A stretch of DNA of 17,619 nucleotides from Proteobacteria bacterium UBA6920. Its GTDB lineage: Bacteria > Pseudomonadota > Gammaproteobacteria > SG8-11. Made by a program: the position numbers and the translations under genes. The notes beneath the pieces were generated by a model. The model worked only from the letters and a program-made list of their open reading frames with translations. It was not told the DNA's origin and made no database searches. The DNA is taken from positions 22,177 through 39,795 of the forward strand of contig DKAS01000006.1 of assembly GCA_002448875.1 (NCBI GenBank). Reading direction: 5' to 3'. Positions 1 to 7,183 of this stretch are shown in pieces (positions within the stretch are counted from its first letter, which is position 1; each line of letters opens with the position of its first letter).

Positions 1-1593
1 GGCAGCGGCGCCGGTGGCCTCGCTGCTGGCGCGACTGCCCCGGGTTGTGGCCTTGGCCACGGGTTTGATGACCTCCTCATAACTGTGTTGCACCGAGCGC
101 TCGCTGACCTCGCTGCTGTATTGGCTGCCCCGGGTGCTCTGCCGGGAGGCGGCGGTGGAGGTATCGGTGGAAAAGCGCGTGACCGGTTCGATGATTTTTT
201 CCTGGCTCACCCGCGATGCCTGGGTGGTAGCTGCGGAGGATTTTCGGCTGCCCTGAGTAGACAGATCCGCGCTGTGCCCGGTGACCCGCGACGCGGGTTC
301 AAACAGGTGTTCCTGGCTCCAGCGGGCGGACTGGCCACTGACCTCGCTGCTGTACTGGGATGCATCGGCGGTGCGTCCGGCGACGGCCGCTGTCGCCGCG
401 CCGGTCGCCACAGCGGTCCGTGCCGTGATTTCGCTGGCGGGCTGCAACACTCGTTCATAGGTGGTGCGCGAGCCCTCGCTGCTCAGATCCGAGCTGTATC
501 GGGTGCCACGGCCGGTTTGCTGGCTGCCTTGGGTGGTCAGCTCCGCGGTGCGTCCGGTTGCCCGGGTCGACGGCTCGAGCAGATTTTCCTGGCTCCAGCG
601 CGCGCTCTGGCCACTCAACTCCGCGCTGTAATTCGACGCACGCGTGGATTGCTCGCTGCTTTGCCGCGACACTGCGTTGGACCGCTCGCTGGCGGCGGTG
701 GACAGTTCCGCCCCGCGTTGCGTCGCGCGCGTGCTGGGATCGAGCAAATACTCCTGGCTCCAATTCGCCGACTGACCACTGAGTTCGCTGCTATAGCGCG
801 ACGCCTCGCTGGTCCTTTGCGAAGTGCCGGCGCTGGCCTGGCTGCTGGCGTCGACGCTGTGCCGGGTCACCTCGCTGCTGGGCCGCAGGACGTCGTCGTA
901 GGTAAAACGCGATACCTTGCTGCTGGCCTCGCTGCTGCGCCGGCTGAGGTCACTGGTTTGCTCGGCGGTCTGGCGCGTCAGTTGACCCGACCGCCGGCTG
1001 GCGTCACTGGACAGGTTGGCGCTGCGGCCAGTCAGCCGTGAACTGGGCTCCAGCAGGTGCTCCTGGCTCCAGCGGCTGGACTGGCCGCTGAGTTCCACGC
1101 TGTATTTCGTGGCGCGGGTGGAGTGCTCGCTGGCCCGGGTGGCGGAGCGGGCGCTGGGCTGGCTGACATTATCATGGGTAAATTCCGCCGCGTGGATGGA
1201 AACCTCCCCGGTCCGCTCCGACACTTCGGTGCTGAGCTCGGCGGATTTCCTGCTGGCACGACTGCTGGCGCGGGCGCTGGCCGCGGACGCTGCACTGCTG
1301 TAATCGCTGACCCGGGTCGACGCCTCGGCGCTGGGCTGAGTCACGTTTTCATAGGTATTGCGCGCCGTGGCGGCGGTGGTCGCCGCCGAGCGTTTGCTGA
1401 AATCGATGGTGGTATCCACCGATGGCTTGACGCTGTTGCGATAGGTCGATTCGGTCGAATGGGCGGTGGAATTGCCGCTGGCGGTAAACGGCCCGGCGTG
1501 GGCCAGCAGCGGCAGCGCCAGCGCGCAGGCCAGCGCCCAGCGACTACGGGAAATTTCCTCACCGTATGGTATATACTGTTTTAACCCCGGCAT
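1..1593 (-). CDS. Secreted Ser/Thr/Ala-rich 11-residue-repeat protein, partial (C-terminus beyond left edge)
   Basis: Reading the minus strand from the ATG at 1593 gives 531 codons with no stop to the window edge. The start has AAGGAG 8 bases upstream. Residues 1-20 are a polar n-region and residues 20-31 a hydrophobic core ending in AHA before GPF, a probable Sec signal peptide with cleavage near residue 33. The mature part is almost entirely Ser, Thr, Ala, Gln, Glu and Arg. It is built of imperfect 11-residue units, clearest at residues 264-384, with a recurrent 33-residue block (YSxELSGQSxRWSQE, then LLEPSxRxTGR) at residues 164, 267, 322 and 414. This pattern suggests a long exported helical or coiled-coil rod. 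I recognise no family. The plus-strand open frames over the same bases (85-1041 and 1057-1584) share codon register with this gene and have no signal or ribosome site, so they are shadows. Location (periplasm, surface or outside) and function are unknown. Confidence 0.82.
   Translation of the reverse strand, partial: MPGLKQYIPYGEEISRSRWALACALALPLLAHAGPFTASGNSTAHSTESTYRNSVKPSVDTTIDFSKRSAATTAATARNTYENVTQPSAEASTRVSDYSSAASAASARASSRASRKSAELSTEVSERTGEVSIHAAEFTHDNVSQPSARSATRASEHSTRATKYSVELSGQSSRWSQEHLLEPSSRLTGRSANLSSDASRRSGQLTRQTAEQTSDLSRRSSEASSKVSRFTYDDVLRPSSEVTRHSVDASSQASAGTSQRTSEASRYSSELSGQSANWSQEYLLDPSTRATQRGAELSTAASERSNAVSRQSSEQSTRASNYSAELSGQSARWSQENLLEPSTRATGRTAELTTQGSQQTGRGTRYSSDLSSEGSRTTYERVLQPASEITARTAVATGAATAAVAGRTADASQYSSEVSGQSARWSQEHLFEPASRVTGHSADLSTQGSRKSSAATTQASRVSQEKIIEPVTRFSTDTSTAASRQSTRGSQYSSEVSERSVQHSYEEVIKPVAKATTRGSRASSEATGAAA
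256..1104 (-). repeat. Four dispersed copies of a 33-codon block inside the secreted repeat protein
   Basis: The copies lie at 1104-1006, 795-697, 630-532 and 354-256 (minus strand). Each encodes YSxE(L/V)SGQSxxWSQE, then L(L/F)(E/D)P(S/A), then xRxT. Copies 2 and 3 are exactly five 11-residue units apart. Shorter relatives with the core aromatic-xxx-V-x-(Q/R/K)-P-(S/A/V) lie between them, at residues 80-90, 138-148, 230-241, 378-388 and 504-514. Confidence 0.75.
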
Positions 1594-1747
1594 GATGACG
1601 GCTCCTTGTTGTTGTGTCGCTTATCATGACGGGACCAGCTTAACGAAGCCGCGGCAAGCCGGGCCAGAGTGGACAATATTGGTTTTACGGCGGCCATTTT
1701 TTGCCGGTTTGCACTCGCGGTGAAAAACCGCTGCAAGTCGGCGCGCT

Positions 1748-2239
1748 TTAAAAGAGATTCGCCCAGGCCAAATCCATTCGCGATAGCGGACGCCCACACG
1801 CCACCGCCTTGAGAATTTCTTCCGCATCGCCGGTGGCCAGCCACAGCCAAAGCACAGGCAGGCCGTGGCCCGATCGCAGGAAGGCGACACCCGGCCCGCC
1901 AAAGGTAAGCCTGCAGGGAGGAAATCCGTCATCCAGCGCGGCCGCCAGCAAGGCATCAATTAACGCCGTTTCACCAGGCTTATCCTTTGTCACATATTCA
2001 CCGGCAACCAGGTTCGCCGCACCGAGATATTGCATCGCCTGTAACGTCAATTGAACCAGCTGGGCAAAATCCCCATGCCAGGCTTCATCACTATCAGCGA
2101 AATCCCGAAAGCCGGCTGCCTTGAAACAGAGATCGTGATCGACGGGAGAAGGCCACAGGGCAAACAGCCGCCCGGAGTCCGGAATCCATGTCGCCGTTTC
2201 GCCCCGCACTTCACCCCAGTTCAAGCGTAATATTTTCAT
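1748..2239 (-). CDS. Hypothetical protein, 163 aa
   Basis: This is an intact frame of 163 codons from ATG at 2239 on the minus strand. Composition is that of a soluble globular protein, with many Trp and Leu, an opening that looks like a beta strand (MKILRLNWGEV) and no signal peptide or clear membrane span. The segment around residues 105-130 (DDGFPPCRLTFGGPGVAFL) is Gly/Pro-rich. The ribosome site is poor: GAGGG lies about 15 bases upstream. It sits 88 bases downstream of an AhpD-like gene and 154 bases upstream of the secreted repeat protein, all in the same direction, so co-transcription is possible. I recognise no family. No other frame over these bases has comparable protein-like character. 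Confidence 0.7.
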   Translation of the reverse strand: MKILRLNWGEVRGETATWIPDSGRLFALWPSPVDHDLCFKAAGFRDFADSDEAWHGDFAQLVQLTLQAMQYLGAANLVAGEYVTKDKPGETALIDALLAAALDDGFPPCRLTFGGPGVAFLRSGHGLPVLWLWLATGDAEEILKAVACGRPLSRMDLAWANLF

Positions 2240-2327
2240 CTATTGCGATACCGCCCTCTCGTAGCGAGGCACAGGGTTAAGTTTTAACTGCGGTGAAATT
2301 GCATCAACGGGACGACGAATTTCCGAA

Positions 2328-2825
2328 CTATCCCTGCCCATGCCGGGCCACGCCCCAGCGGCCACCGGAAAGCCGGGCCAAGAGCGCATCAAAAGTATTA
2401 CCGCTCAGACTGCCGATGCGAATCAGCAACAGCGCCATTTCTATGGCCTTGACCTGATCCATGCCGTAAGCAGCGAGCAACACTGCCCGCGCATCCGCCG
2501 CCGGCTTGCCAACCTTATCGGCCCAGTGCTGCGCATACAAAAGCGCCCTGGCTTCGCCTTCTGGCACGTTTTCCATGACACCGCCCAGGAGCATGCGAAT
2601 ATCGTCGCGCGAAAGACCGGCTTGCAGCGCCGTCCGCGTGTGCAAATAGGTGCAGTATCGACATTGGTTCACGGCGATGACCGCCAGATACAGGCGTTCA
2701 CGAAACCGGGGCGGCAAGGCATTGCCCACCAGCACAGCAATCGCCAGACGCGGCTTTTTAAGCACGGCGAGAATATCGCTGAACCATCCAGCGAGAGAGT
2801 ATATCCGCTTTTTGTGACCACTCAT
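2328..2825 (-). CDS. AhpD-like / carboxymuconolactone decarboxylase family protein, 165 aa
   Basis: Residues 52-63 read VNQCRYCTYLHT. Cys55, Cys58 and His62 match the CxxC...H redox centre of the AhpD-like fold, in which the two cysteines cycle between dithiol and disulfide. The following helix (ALQAGLSRDDIRMLL) and the acidic stretch VPEGEARAL are also typical. Members act as alkylhydroperoxidases or as decarboxylases of carboxymuconolactone; the CxxC favours a thiol-redox role. The exact substrate cannot be told. The N-terminal 50 residues form a hydrophobic helix-rich lead-in with no signal peptide. The start is ATG at 2825 with only a weak ribosome site. It is one of two such proteins in this cluster. 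The other (3542-4162) belongs to a different subfamily by length and spacing (CxxCxxH). Confidence 0.85.
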   Translation of the reverse strand: MSGHKKRIYSLAGWFSDILAVLKKPRLAIAVLVGNALPPRFRERLYLAVIAVNQCRYCTYLHTRTALQAGLSRDDIRMLLGGVMENVPEGEARALLYAQHWADKVGKPAADARAVLLAAYGMDQVKAIEMALLLIRIGSLSGNTFDALLARLSGGRWGVARHGQG

Positions 2826-2940
2826 TTGTATTTACCGACAAGCTCCAGGAAATTTCTCAGGTGATGCGGATTCCCTGCCCTGAGCACACAGCTTATCCGA
2901 TATTTTTCGCTATCTCCAGCGTAGGGCGTTGATTTGAGGA

Positions 2941-3411
2941 TTACAGCTTTAACACGAAATTGGCGATGTCGTCACGCTCCTGCCAACCGTCTTTCTTATA
3001 AAACTCGCGCTGATAGGCTTCCCGGCTGCGGCTGGTCACCAGCATGAGCCGGGAACAGACACGCTCCCGCGCCTCGCGGACGACTTCCTGGATCAAGCGC
3101 TTGCCGATGCCCTGCCCGCGATACGCCTCTTCGATAAACAACTCGGACACAAACCCCTCCGGACCCGACAGGAAAAAATAGGGTAGCCAGTGAGCGGAAA
3201 CATACCCCACCACACCGCCCTGTGGATCTTCCGCCAGATAGATGGAATGGCTGTTGTCCGCCAGGCACAGCTTCAGGTGGCGATCCATGCGATTGAGCGT
3301 TTCCTGCACGGGCTCCGCGTTTATCGGCTCGAACCAGCCGGTGGAGCGTAAAATATGTGCAATGGCCGGCGCATCCGTTTTCACAGCGGGTCTGATCGCG
3401 ATCTCCGGCAT
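2941..3411 (-). CDS. GNAT family N-acetyltransferase, 156 aa
   Basis: The chain has the GNAT order: an N-terminal strand with IRPAVKTDAPAIAHIL, a central beta strand (GGVVGYVSAHWLPYF), then motif A with FVSELFIEEAYRGQGIGKRL, in which Arg98-Gly-Gln-Gly-Ile-Gly binds the acetyl-CoA pyrophosphate. It ends with FYKKDGWQERDD, the usual Tyr-containing motif B. The open frame extends upstream to 3558, but the ATG at 3411 is chosen because AGGAGA lies 6 bases before it and the family's N-terminus starts there. A terminator-like hairpin upstream separates it from the sigma/AhpD pair. The acceptor substrate is unknown. Confidence 0.88.
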   Translation of the reverse strand: MPEIAIRPAVKTDAPAIAHILRSTGWFEPINAEPVQETLNRMDRHLKLCLADNSHSIYLAEDPQGGVVGYVSAHWLPYFFLSGPEGFVSELFIEEAYRGQGIGKRLIQEVVREARERVCSRLMLVTSRSREAYQREFYKKDGWQERDDIANFVLKL

Positions 3412-3503
3412 AAACTGTCTCCTGTATGAACGATGCCTTCCCTGGTCTTCCGACGCAAACAATCTCTGGCACAGTATATACCTAACACGCGGAACAGAAA
3501 TGG

Positions 3504-3526
3504 AAAAGCGTCTCGCGCCTCGAGAC
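3504..3526 (-). terminator. Rho-independent terminator-like hairpin after the sigma/AhpD operon
   Basis: Read on the minus strand, GTCTCG-AGGCG-CGAGAC forms a perfect 6-bp stem with a 5-base loop, followed two bases later by TTTT. It starts 15 bases past the stop codon of the AhpD-like gene, where a terminator would be expected. The T run is short, so strength is uncertain. Confidence 0.5.
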
Positions 3527-3541
3527 AGCGGTGGCCGGCCG

Positions 3542-4162
3542 TCATTGCGCGCGCGCATGCCGGCCCGCGTCCCAGCCGTGGAGTACCAGATACTGCATAC
3601 CCACCGCCAGCGCCCCCGCCTCGATGGGCGTGGCCAGCGTATCGTTCCAGCGATTGAGAAACCCGAACAGGGAAATCATGGCGATAATCTCCACGATCTG
3701 GCCCTCACTCCAGTATTCACAAAGCCGCGCGAACATTGCGTCGCTGACATCGTTGGGCACGGCGCCAGCGGCAAGCGCCAGATCCAGGGCGGCACGCTCG
3801 GCGTCGCTGAACAACGGGCTGCTGCGGTAATCCCACAGAGCCGCCAACCGTTCATCGCTCACCCCAGCACTATGAGCGATGGCGGCATTGTGCGCCATGC
3901 AATAACGGCAACCCGCCGCCTGACTGACCAATAAGGCGATCAGACGCTTGAAGCCGGCATCGACCTCGCTCGTTTCCGGATCCGAGACCGCTGCCGCCAG
4001 CTGCACGAACGCGCGCAGCAACTTCGGCCGGTGTTGCATAATCAGCATCGCATTGGGAATGAAGCCGCCGCAGGCGGCGGCGAAGCGGGCAAAGACCTCG
4101 GTGAATGCCGGATCCGGGGGCAGCGGACGCAGCCGCGGCTGGGGTAGTTCCGTTGGTAACAT
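3542..4162 (-). CDS. Carboxymuconolactone decarboxylase / peroxidase-related protein, 206 aa
   Basis: Residues 80-92 read SQAAGCRYCMAHN. Cys85, Cys88 and His91 form the CxxCxxH active site of peroxidase-related AhpD-like proteins. The later helix EIIAMISLFGFLNRWNDTLA and the preceding Pro/Phe-rich stretch match longer members of the family. Expected chemistry is thiol-dependent reduction of organic peroxides or a related redox reaction in the cytoplasm; the substrate is not evident. The start is ATG at 4162 with GAGGAAA upstream. The gene begins 58 bases after the stop of the ECF-type sigma factor gene and is followed by a terminator-like hairpin, so the two very likely form one operon. ECF sigma factors linked to such enzymes are a known arrangement. 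Confidence 0.88.
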   Translation of the reverse strand: MLPTELPQPRLRPLPPDPAFTEVFARFAAACGGFIPNAMLIMQHRPKLLRAFVQLAAAVSDPETSEVDAGFKRLIALLVSQAAGCRYCMAHNAAIAHSAGVSDERLAALWDYRSSPLFSDAERAALDLALAAGAVPNDVSDAMFARLCEYWSEGQIVEIIAMISLFGFLNRWNDTLATPIEAGALAVGMQYLVLHGWDAGRHARAQ

Positions 4163-4220
4163 GGCGTTTTCCTCACGAATGGTTGCAACAGGGGAACGGG
4201 AGCTCCGTGCAGGCCGGGGC

Positions 4221-5108
4221 TCAATTCAAGTCCAGGCTTGTACGAAATTCCGGGCGCTGCAACAACTCCCGCAAGGCGGCGACGAAATCCGGTGATTTAG
4301 CAAACGGATGCTCGCGATAGATCTCGGCACAGGCCGCATCCAGTGCGCTGATTTCATCGCTCACCCGTGGGGCCACGTCCCGCACTCGGGTCAGGCGTGC
4401 CTCGGCAAAACGCAAGTTGGCGGGATCGATGTGACCCGCCTTGATGAACCCCCGGGTCTTGCGCGCGCAACGGCAGGAATTGGCGGCATTGATCAGCCCG
4501 CATTTTTCCAGCATGAAGCTCTGCAAGTCACGGCGCGCGCGTGCCAATTTCTGGCGGAAGTTGTCGCGACTGAGTTCGAGCAACTCGGCTCCAACGGTAT
4601 CGCTGACACCGAAGATACCGCCGAAAATGAATACCAGACGCTGCTCCCGATCGAGGCAAAGCAACATACCCATGGTGCAGCCGATGCGGGCCTCCGCGGT
4701 CAGCAGCTGCGCTTCCACCGGAACCGCTGTGGCATCCGCCAGCTCCTCGTCCGGTGTGTTATCCAGCGCGTGGCCGTATGCCTGAAAGGTGATGCCCCGC
4801 GCCTCCGCCCGGCCGCGTTTCATATTCAGCAAATGATTGACCACGATGCGGTACAGCCAGGTGCGAAAACTGCTGCGACCGTCGAAAGTGGACAGCCGCG
4901 TGAACAACTTGATCAGTGCCTCCTGCGTGACATCGCGGGCATCCTCGGAGCGATGCAGCATGCGCAAAGCCAGATTGTAGATCCAGGGCTGATGCCGCAG
5001 GATGAGCTGCTCCAGAGCGGTCTGATTACCGTCCTTGGCCAGACCCACCAGCTCGCGATCGCGTTCGTCGCCCGGGGTATCGGTCAGTGGTTGAGATAGT
5101 GAGTCCAT
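4221..5108 (-). CDS. ECF-type RNA polymerase sigma factor with Cys-containing C-terminal extension, 295 aa
   Basis: Residues 20-100 match sigma region 2 (DARDVTQEALIKLFTRL, then FRTWLYRIVVNHLLN). Residues 145-200 match region 4, ending in the helix RDNFRQKLARARRDLQSFM. About 95 residues follow that are not part of a minimal ECF sigma factor. They hold Cys203, Cys212, Cys214 and Cys260 in the context KCGLINAANSCRCARKTRGF, which could bind metal or form disulfides. I recall similar C-terminal blocks in other sigma-70-family annotations but know no characterised member. The start is ATG at 5108: the frame runs on to 5261, but that part is low-complexity Arg/Gly and unlike a sigma N-terminus. No anti-sigma gene is adjacent, so the extension may regulate in cis. 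The likely target is its own operon with the AhpD-like gene downstream. Confidence 0.87.
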   Translation of the reverse strand: MDSLSQPLTDTPGDERDRELVGLAKDGNQTALEQLILRHQPWIYNLALRMLHRSEDARDVTQEALIKLFTRLSTFDGRSSFRTWLYRIVVNHLLNMKRGRAEARGITFQAYGHALDNTPDEELADATAVPVEAQLLTAEARIGCTMGMLLCLDREQRLVFIFGGIFGVSDTVGAELLELSRDNFRQKLARARRDLQSFMLEKCGLINAANSCRCARKTRGFIKAGHIDPANLRFAEARLTRVRDVAPRVSDEISALDAACAEIYREHPFAKSPDFVAALRELLQRPEFRTSLDLN

Positions 5109-5308
5109 ACCCTGTTTAGACCCGGAGAAAGGGGGACTGTGACAGTTGCCAGCGAAATCGCGGTTTCGACGGCGGCCTCGGGTACCATATGCCGTGGAGT
5201 AGATTCCACATCGCCCGCCAGTACCGTGGCAATTTTTCCGGCCACTAAACGACCAGTCCATAGAGTCCGACCGGGCCGGACATTGGCAGGCTTCCGCCCT
5301 ATCCTATA

Positions 5309-5998
5309 CTATAGCCACGCCATCAGCTCACTCAACGCCGTCGACTGCAGTAAATACTTTGCATTCAACTCCCGGGCATTTTCCTGTGTTTGCCGTAGCA
5401 GTCTGCGCAGTGGCCAGTGCTCCATGCTTACACCGGCCGGCTTCTTCCCCTCCGACACATAACCCCACATGTGCTGCAATGCGTTTCGAATACCGCCCTC
5501 ACCCGGCCGAATCCGCAATAAAGCGACCAGCTCCAGGGCAAGTTGCCTGAGATCGATATCACGATCCGCGACCTTTCGCCCGATTTCCCGATATTTGACC
5601 TGGCTGCGCGCCAGAATGGAATACTTATGATGACTCCACAGCTCCTGGGAATTGCGCGGCAACGGAATTCTCCCGCCCTCTTTATCCCGGTATTTACCCT
5701 TAAGCAACTGAAACTGCACGTGCGGTTCGTCGATATAATCCGCTGGCCAAACCCCGACACCTGACCGGGTCCGGACCGCGGTTTGATCACGATAACCCCG
5801 CAACTGCATTTCGCAAACCAACTGCCGATGTCGTTGCCGGATGGCCCAGCCATAGCCAACCCAGCGCAGGGTTTCCGGATGGCGCGCATATCCCTGCTTG
5901 CCATTGACGAGGATGGAGACCAGGCCATGCAGTTCTCTATGCTCGCCCAGCAAGCTCTGGCGATTCAGGTAGCCGGGATGGATATCCCATATCCTCAT
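5309..5998 (-). CDS. Pyrimidine-dimer DNA glycosylase (endonuclease V-like) domain joined to DUF1722, 229 aa
   Basis: Residues 1-75 (MRIWDIHPGYL, GEHRELHGLVSIL, GYARHPETLRW) match the bacterial Pyr_excise family related to T4 endonuclease V. Glu22 in EHREL lines up with the T4 catalytic Glu23 in EYREL. From about residue 120 the chain (ELWSHHKYSILA, KYREIGRKVA, RNALQHMWGY, then KYLLQS) resembles DUF1722, the C-terminal domain of E. coli YbgA, whose gene lies next to the photolyase gene phr. A role in UV-lesion handling is inferred. T4 endonuclease V uses an N-terminal Thr amine exposed by Met removal. Here residue 2 is Arg, so the nucleophile is uncertain. The ATG at 5998 is chosen because it fits the family N-terminus and has AGAAG upstream. 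A GTG at 6043 overlapping the preceding stop is the alternative. Confidence 0.72.
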   Translation of the reverse strand: MRIWDIHPGYLNRQSLLGEHRELHGLVSILVNGKQGYARHPETLRWVGYGWAIRQRHRQLVCEMQLRGYRDQTAVRTRSGVGVWPADYIDEPHVQFQLLKGKYRDKEGGRIPLPRNSQELWSHHKYSILARSQVKYREIGRKVADRDIDLRQLALELVALLRIRPGEGGIRNALQHMWGYVSEGKKPAGVSMEHWPLRRLLRQTQENARELNAKYLLQSTALSELMAWL

Positions 5999-6039
5999 AG
6001 CATTCTTCTGACCGTTGCAATTGCCAACACCCGCCGGCG

Positions 6040-6507
6040 TCACCGCACTTTCTTGGCCGCGGCCACCCGCTTGTTTTCCGCCGCCGCTGCCTTGATCAAG
6101 TTCTTGAATGCCCCGGCCGCGGGCATTTCCCCTTCGCGGATATCGATGGCGCGACGGGCATTCCCTTCCAGACTGGCATTGAAGAGGTGACGGGGATCGT
6201 CGAGAGCCGCACCGCGGGCAAAGGTCAGTTTAACGACCTGTTTATAAGTTTCCCCTGTACAAATGATACCGGCGCAGGACCACACCGGCACCCCCAGGGG
6301 ATTGCTGGGTTTCACCCATTTGATTTCTTCGAGAACGTCGGGAATCGCCTCATGAATCAGGCCGCGAACCGCGGTCAAGGTTGCGCCACGCCAGTCACCC
6401 AGTAATGCAACTATTTCGTCGATTTGCCGGGAGGCGTCGGCGGCCGCACCGGCGGTAGGGCCAGTCGCGGTCTTTCGGCTCGCCGTGGATGCGACTTTTT
6501 TCTTCAC
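6040..6507 (-). CDS. DUF1801 domain protein (YdhG-like), 155 aa
   Basis: Residues 62-125 carry the family signature: IKWVKPSNPLGVPVWS, then ICTGETYKQVVKLTFARGA, then DPRHLFNASLEGN and RRAIDIREGE. DUF1801 proteins have a small alpha/beta fold with no established biochemical function; some relatives are linked to metal homeostasis, but nothing here shows that. Both ends carry basic low-complexity tails, MKKKVASTASRKT at the front and AAAENKRVAAAKKVR at the back, which could contact nucleic acid or be unstructured. The start is GTG at 6507 with no clear ribosome site; the nearby upstream ATG is out of frame. The gene starts 29 bases after the acetyltransferase stop, suggesting co-transcription. 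Confidence 0.85.
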   Translation of the reverse strand: MKKKVASTASRKTATGPTAGAAADASRQIDEIVALLGDWRGATLTAVRGLIHEAIPDVLEEIKWVKPSNPLGVPVWSCAGIICTGETYKQVVKLTFARGAALDDPRHLFNASLEGNARRAIDIREGEMPAAGAFKNLIKAAAAENKRVAAAKKVR

Positions 6508-6536
6508 TGGAGCGACTCGATCATTGAACGGAACGA

Positions 6537-7100
6537 TTATAGCGCACTATCTTCCCACTGCTCCCGCGTCAGCCGATACAGGCAATGCTGGCGCAGCTTA
6601 TGCCCCTGCGGAACCTTGGGATGATCAAACGTTTCCGTCGTATCCCGCATACCCAGCCTTTCCATCACCGCGCGCGATCTGCGATTGCCCACCACGGCAA
6701 AGGAAACGATTTCCGGCAATGCCAGCCGCTCGAAGCCGACCCGCAGCGCCGCGCGCCCCGCTTCCGTCGCGAACCCCTGACCCCAGTGCCTCACCGCCAG
6801 GCGCCAGCCGATTTCGACACAGGGCGAAAACGGCAGCTCGGGCACGGGAATATGCAACCCGAGAAAGCCGATGAATTCCTGCGTGTCGGTTCGGTCCAGG
6901 GCCCAGAAGCCCCAACCACGCTCGGCGATCAGCGTCTGACAACGATCCGCTAACGCATCGCTCTCCGCGCGGGTGAGGGTCGCCGGAAAATATTCCATCA
7001 CCTTCGGATCGGCGTTAAGCGCCGCAAAGGGCTCCCGATCGGCGGGGCGCCACTGGCGCAAGCGCAGGCGCGGCGTGCTAAGCTCAAGTGGTTCGAACAT
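6537..7100 (-). CDS. RimJ/RimL-type GNAT N-acetyltransferase, 187 aa
   Basis: The opening LSTPRLRLRQWRPADREPF is the usual Acetyltransf_3 N-terminus. EIGWRLAVRHWGQGFATEA (residues 96-114) holds the acetyl-CoA binding loop Gly-Gln-Gly-Phe-Ala. VGNRRSRAVMERLGM is the conserved N-x-x-S-x-x-V-x-E-x-x-G motif of the subfamily. Family members acetylate protein N-termini or small amines; this one's substrate is not visible. The start is ATG at 7100 with GAAGAAA just upstream. It is 83 bases downstream of a methyltransferase gene and 29 bases upstream of the DUF1801 gene. A small palindrome lies in the 83-base gap. Confidence 0.9.
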   Translation of the reverse strand: MFEPLELSTPRLRLRQWRPADREPFAALNADPKVMEYFPATLTRAESDALADRCQTLIAERGWGFWALDRTDTQEFIGFLGLHIPVPELPFSPCVEIGWRLAVRHWGQGFATEAGRAALRVGFERLALPEIVSFAVVGNRRSRAVMERLGMRDTTETFDHPKVPQGHKLRQHCLYRLTREQWEDSAL

Positions 7101-7140
7101 ATTTTCTTCAGTACAAGATCAAAGGAAAGTAAAACGGGCA

Positions 7141-7159
7141 TCCTATTAATTAAATAGGA
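7141..7159. repeat. Perfect AT-rich inverted repeat
   Basis: TCCTATT and AATAGGA flank a 5-base centre (AATTA). The repeat lies 24 bases after the methyltransferase stop and 40 bases before the acetyltransferase start on the minus strand. It could be a weak terminator, though the next T run is only TTTT six bases on, or an operator. The sequence alone does not decide. Confidence 0.4.
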
Positions 7160-7183
7160 CTCGATCGCGAGGATTTTTTGACA

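Noticed and set aside
85..1584. Two plus-strand frames of 318 and 175 codons
   Set aside because: They are in the same codon register as the minus-strand secreted protein, are Gly/Ala/Leu-rich complements of its Ser/Arg/Ala codons, and lack a signal, ribosome site or motif. The stop between them is just the complement of a TCA serine codon.
4308..5099. Plus-strand frame of 263 codons
   Set aside because: It lies antisense to the sigma factor, which has clear region 2 and 4 motifs.
5119..5144. TGTCACA (minus strand, 5144-5138) followed 15 bases later by GGTC, resembling an ECF41-type promoter before the sigma gene
   Set aside because: The same heptamer occurs about as often as chance predicts (two more sites in the window, both inside genes). 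The -10 element mismatches, and the start codon would be only about ten bases away.
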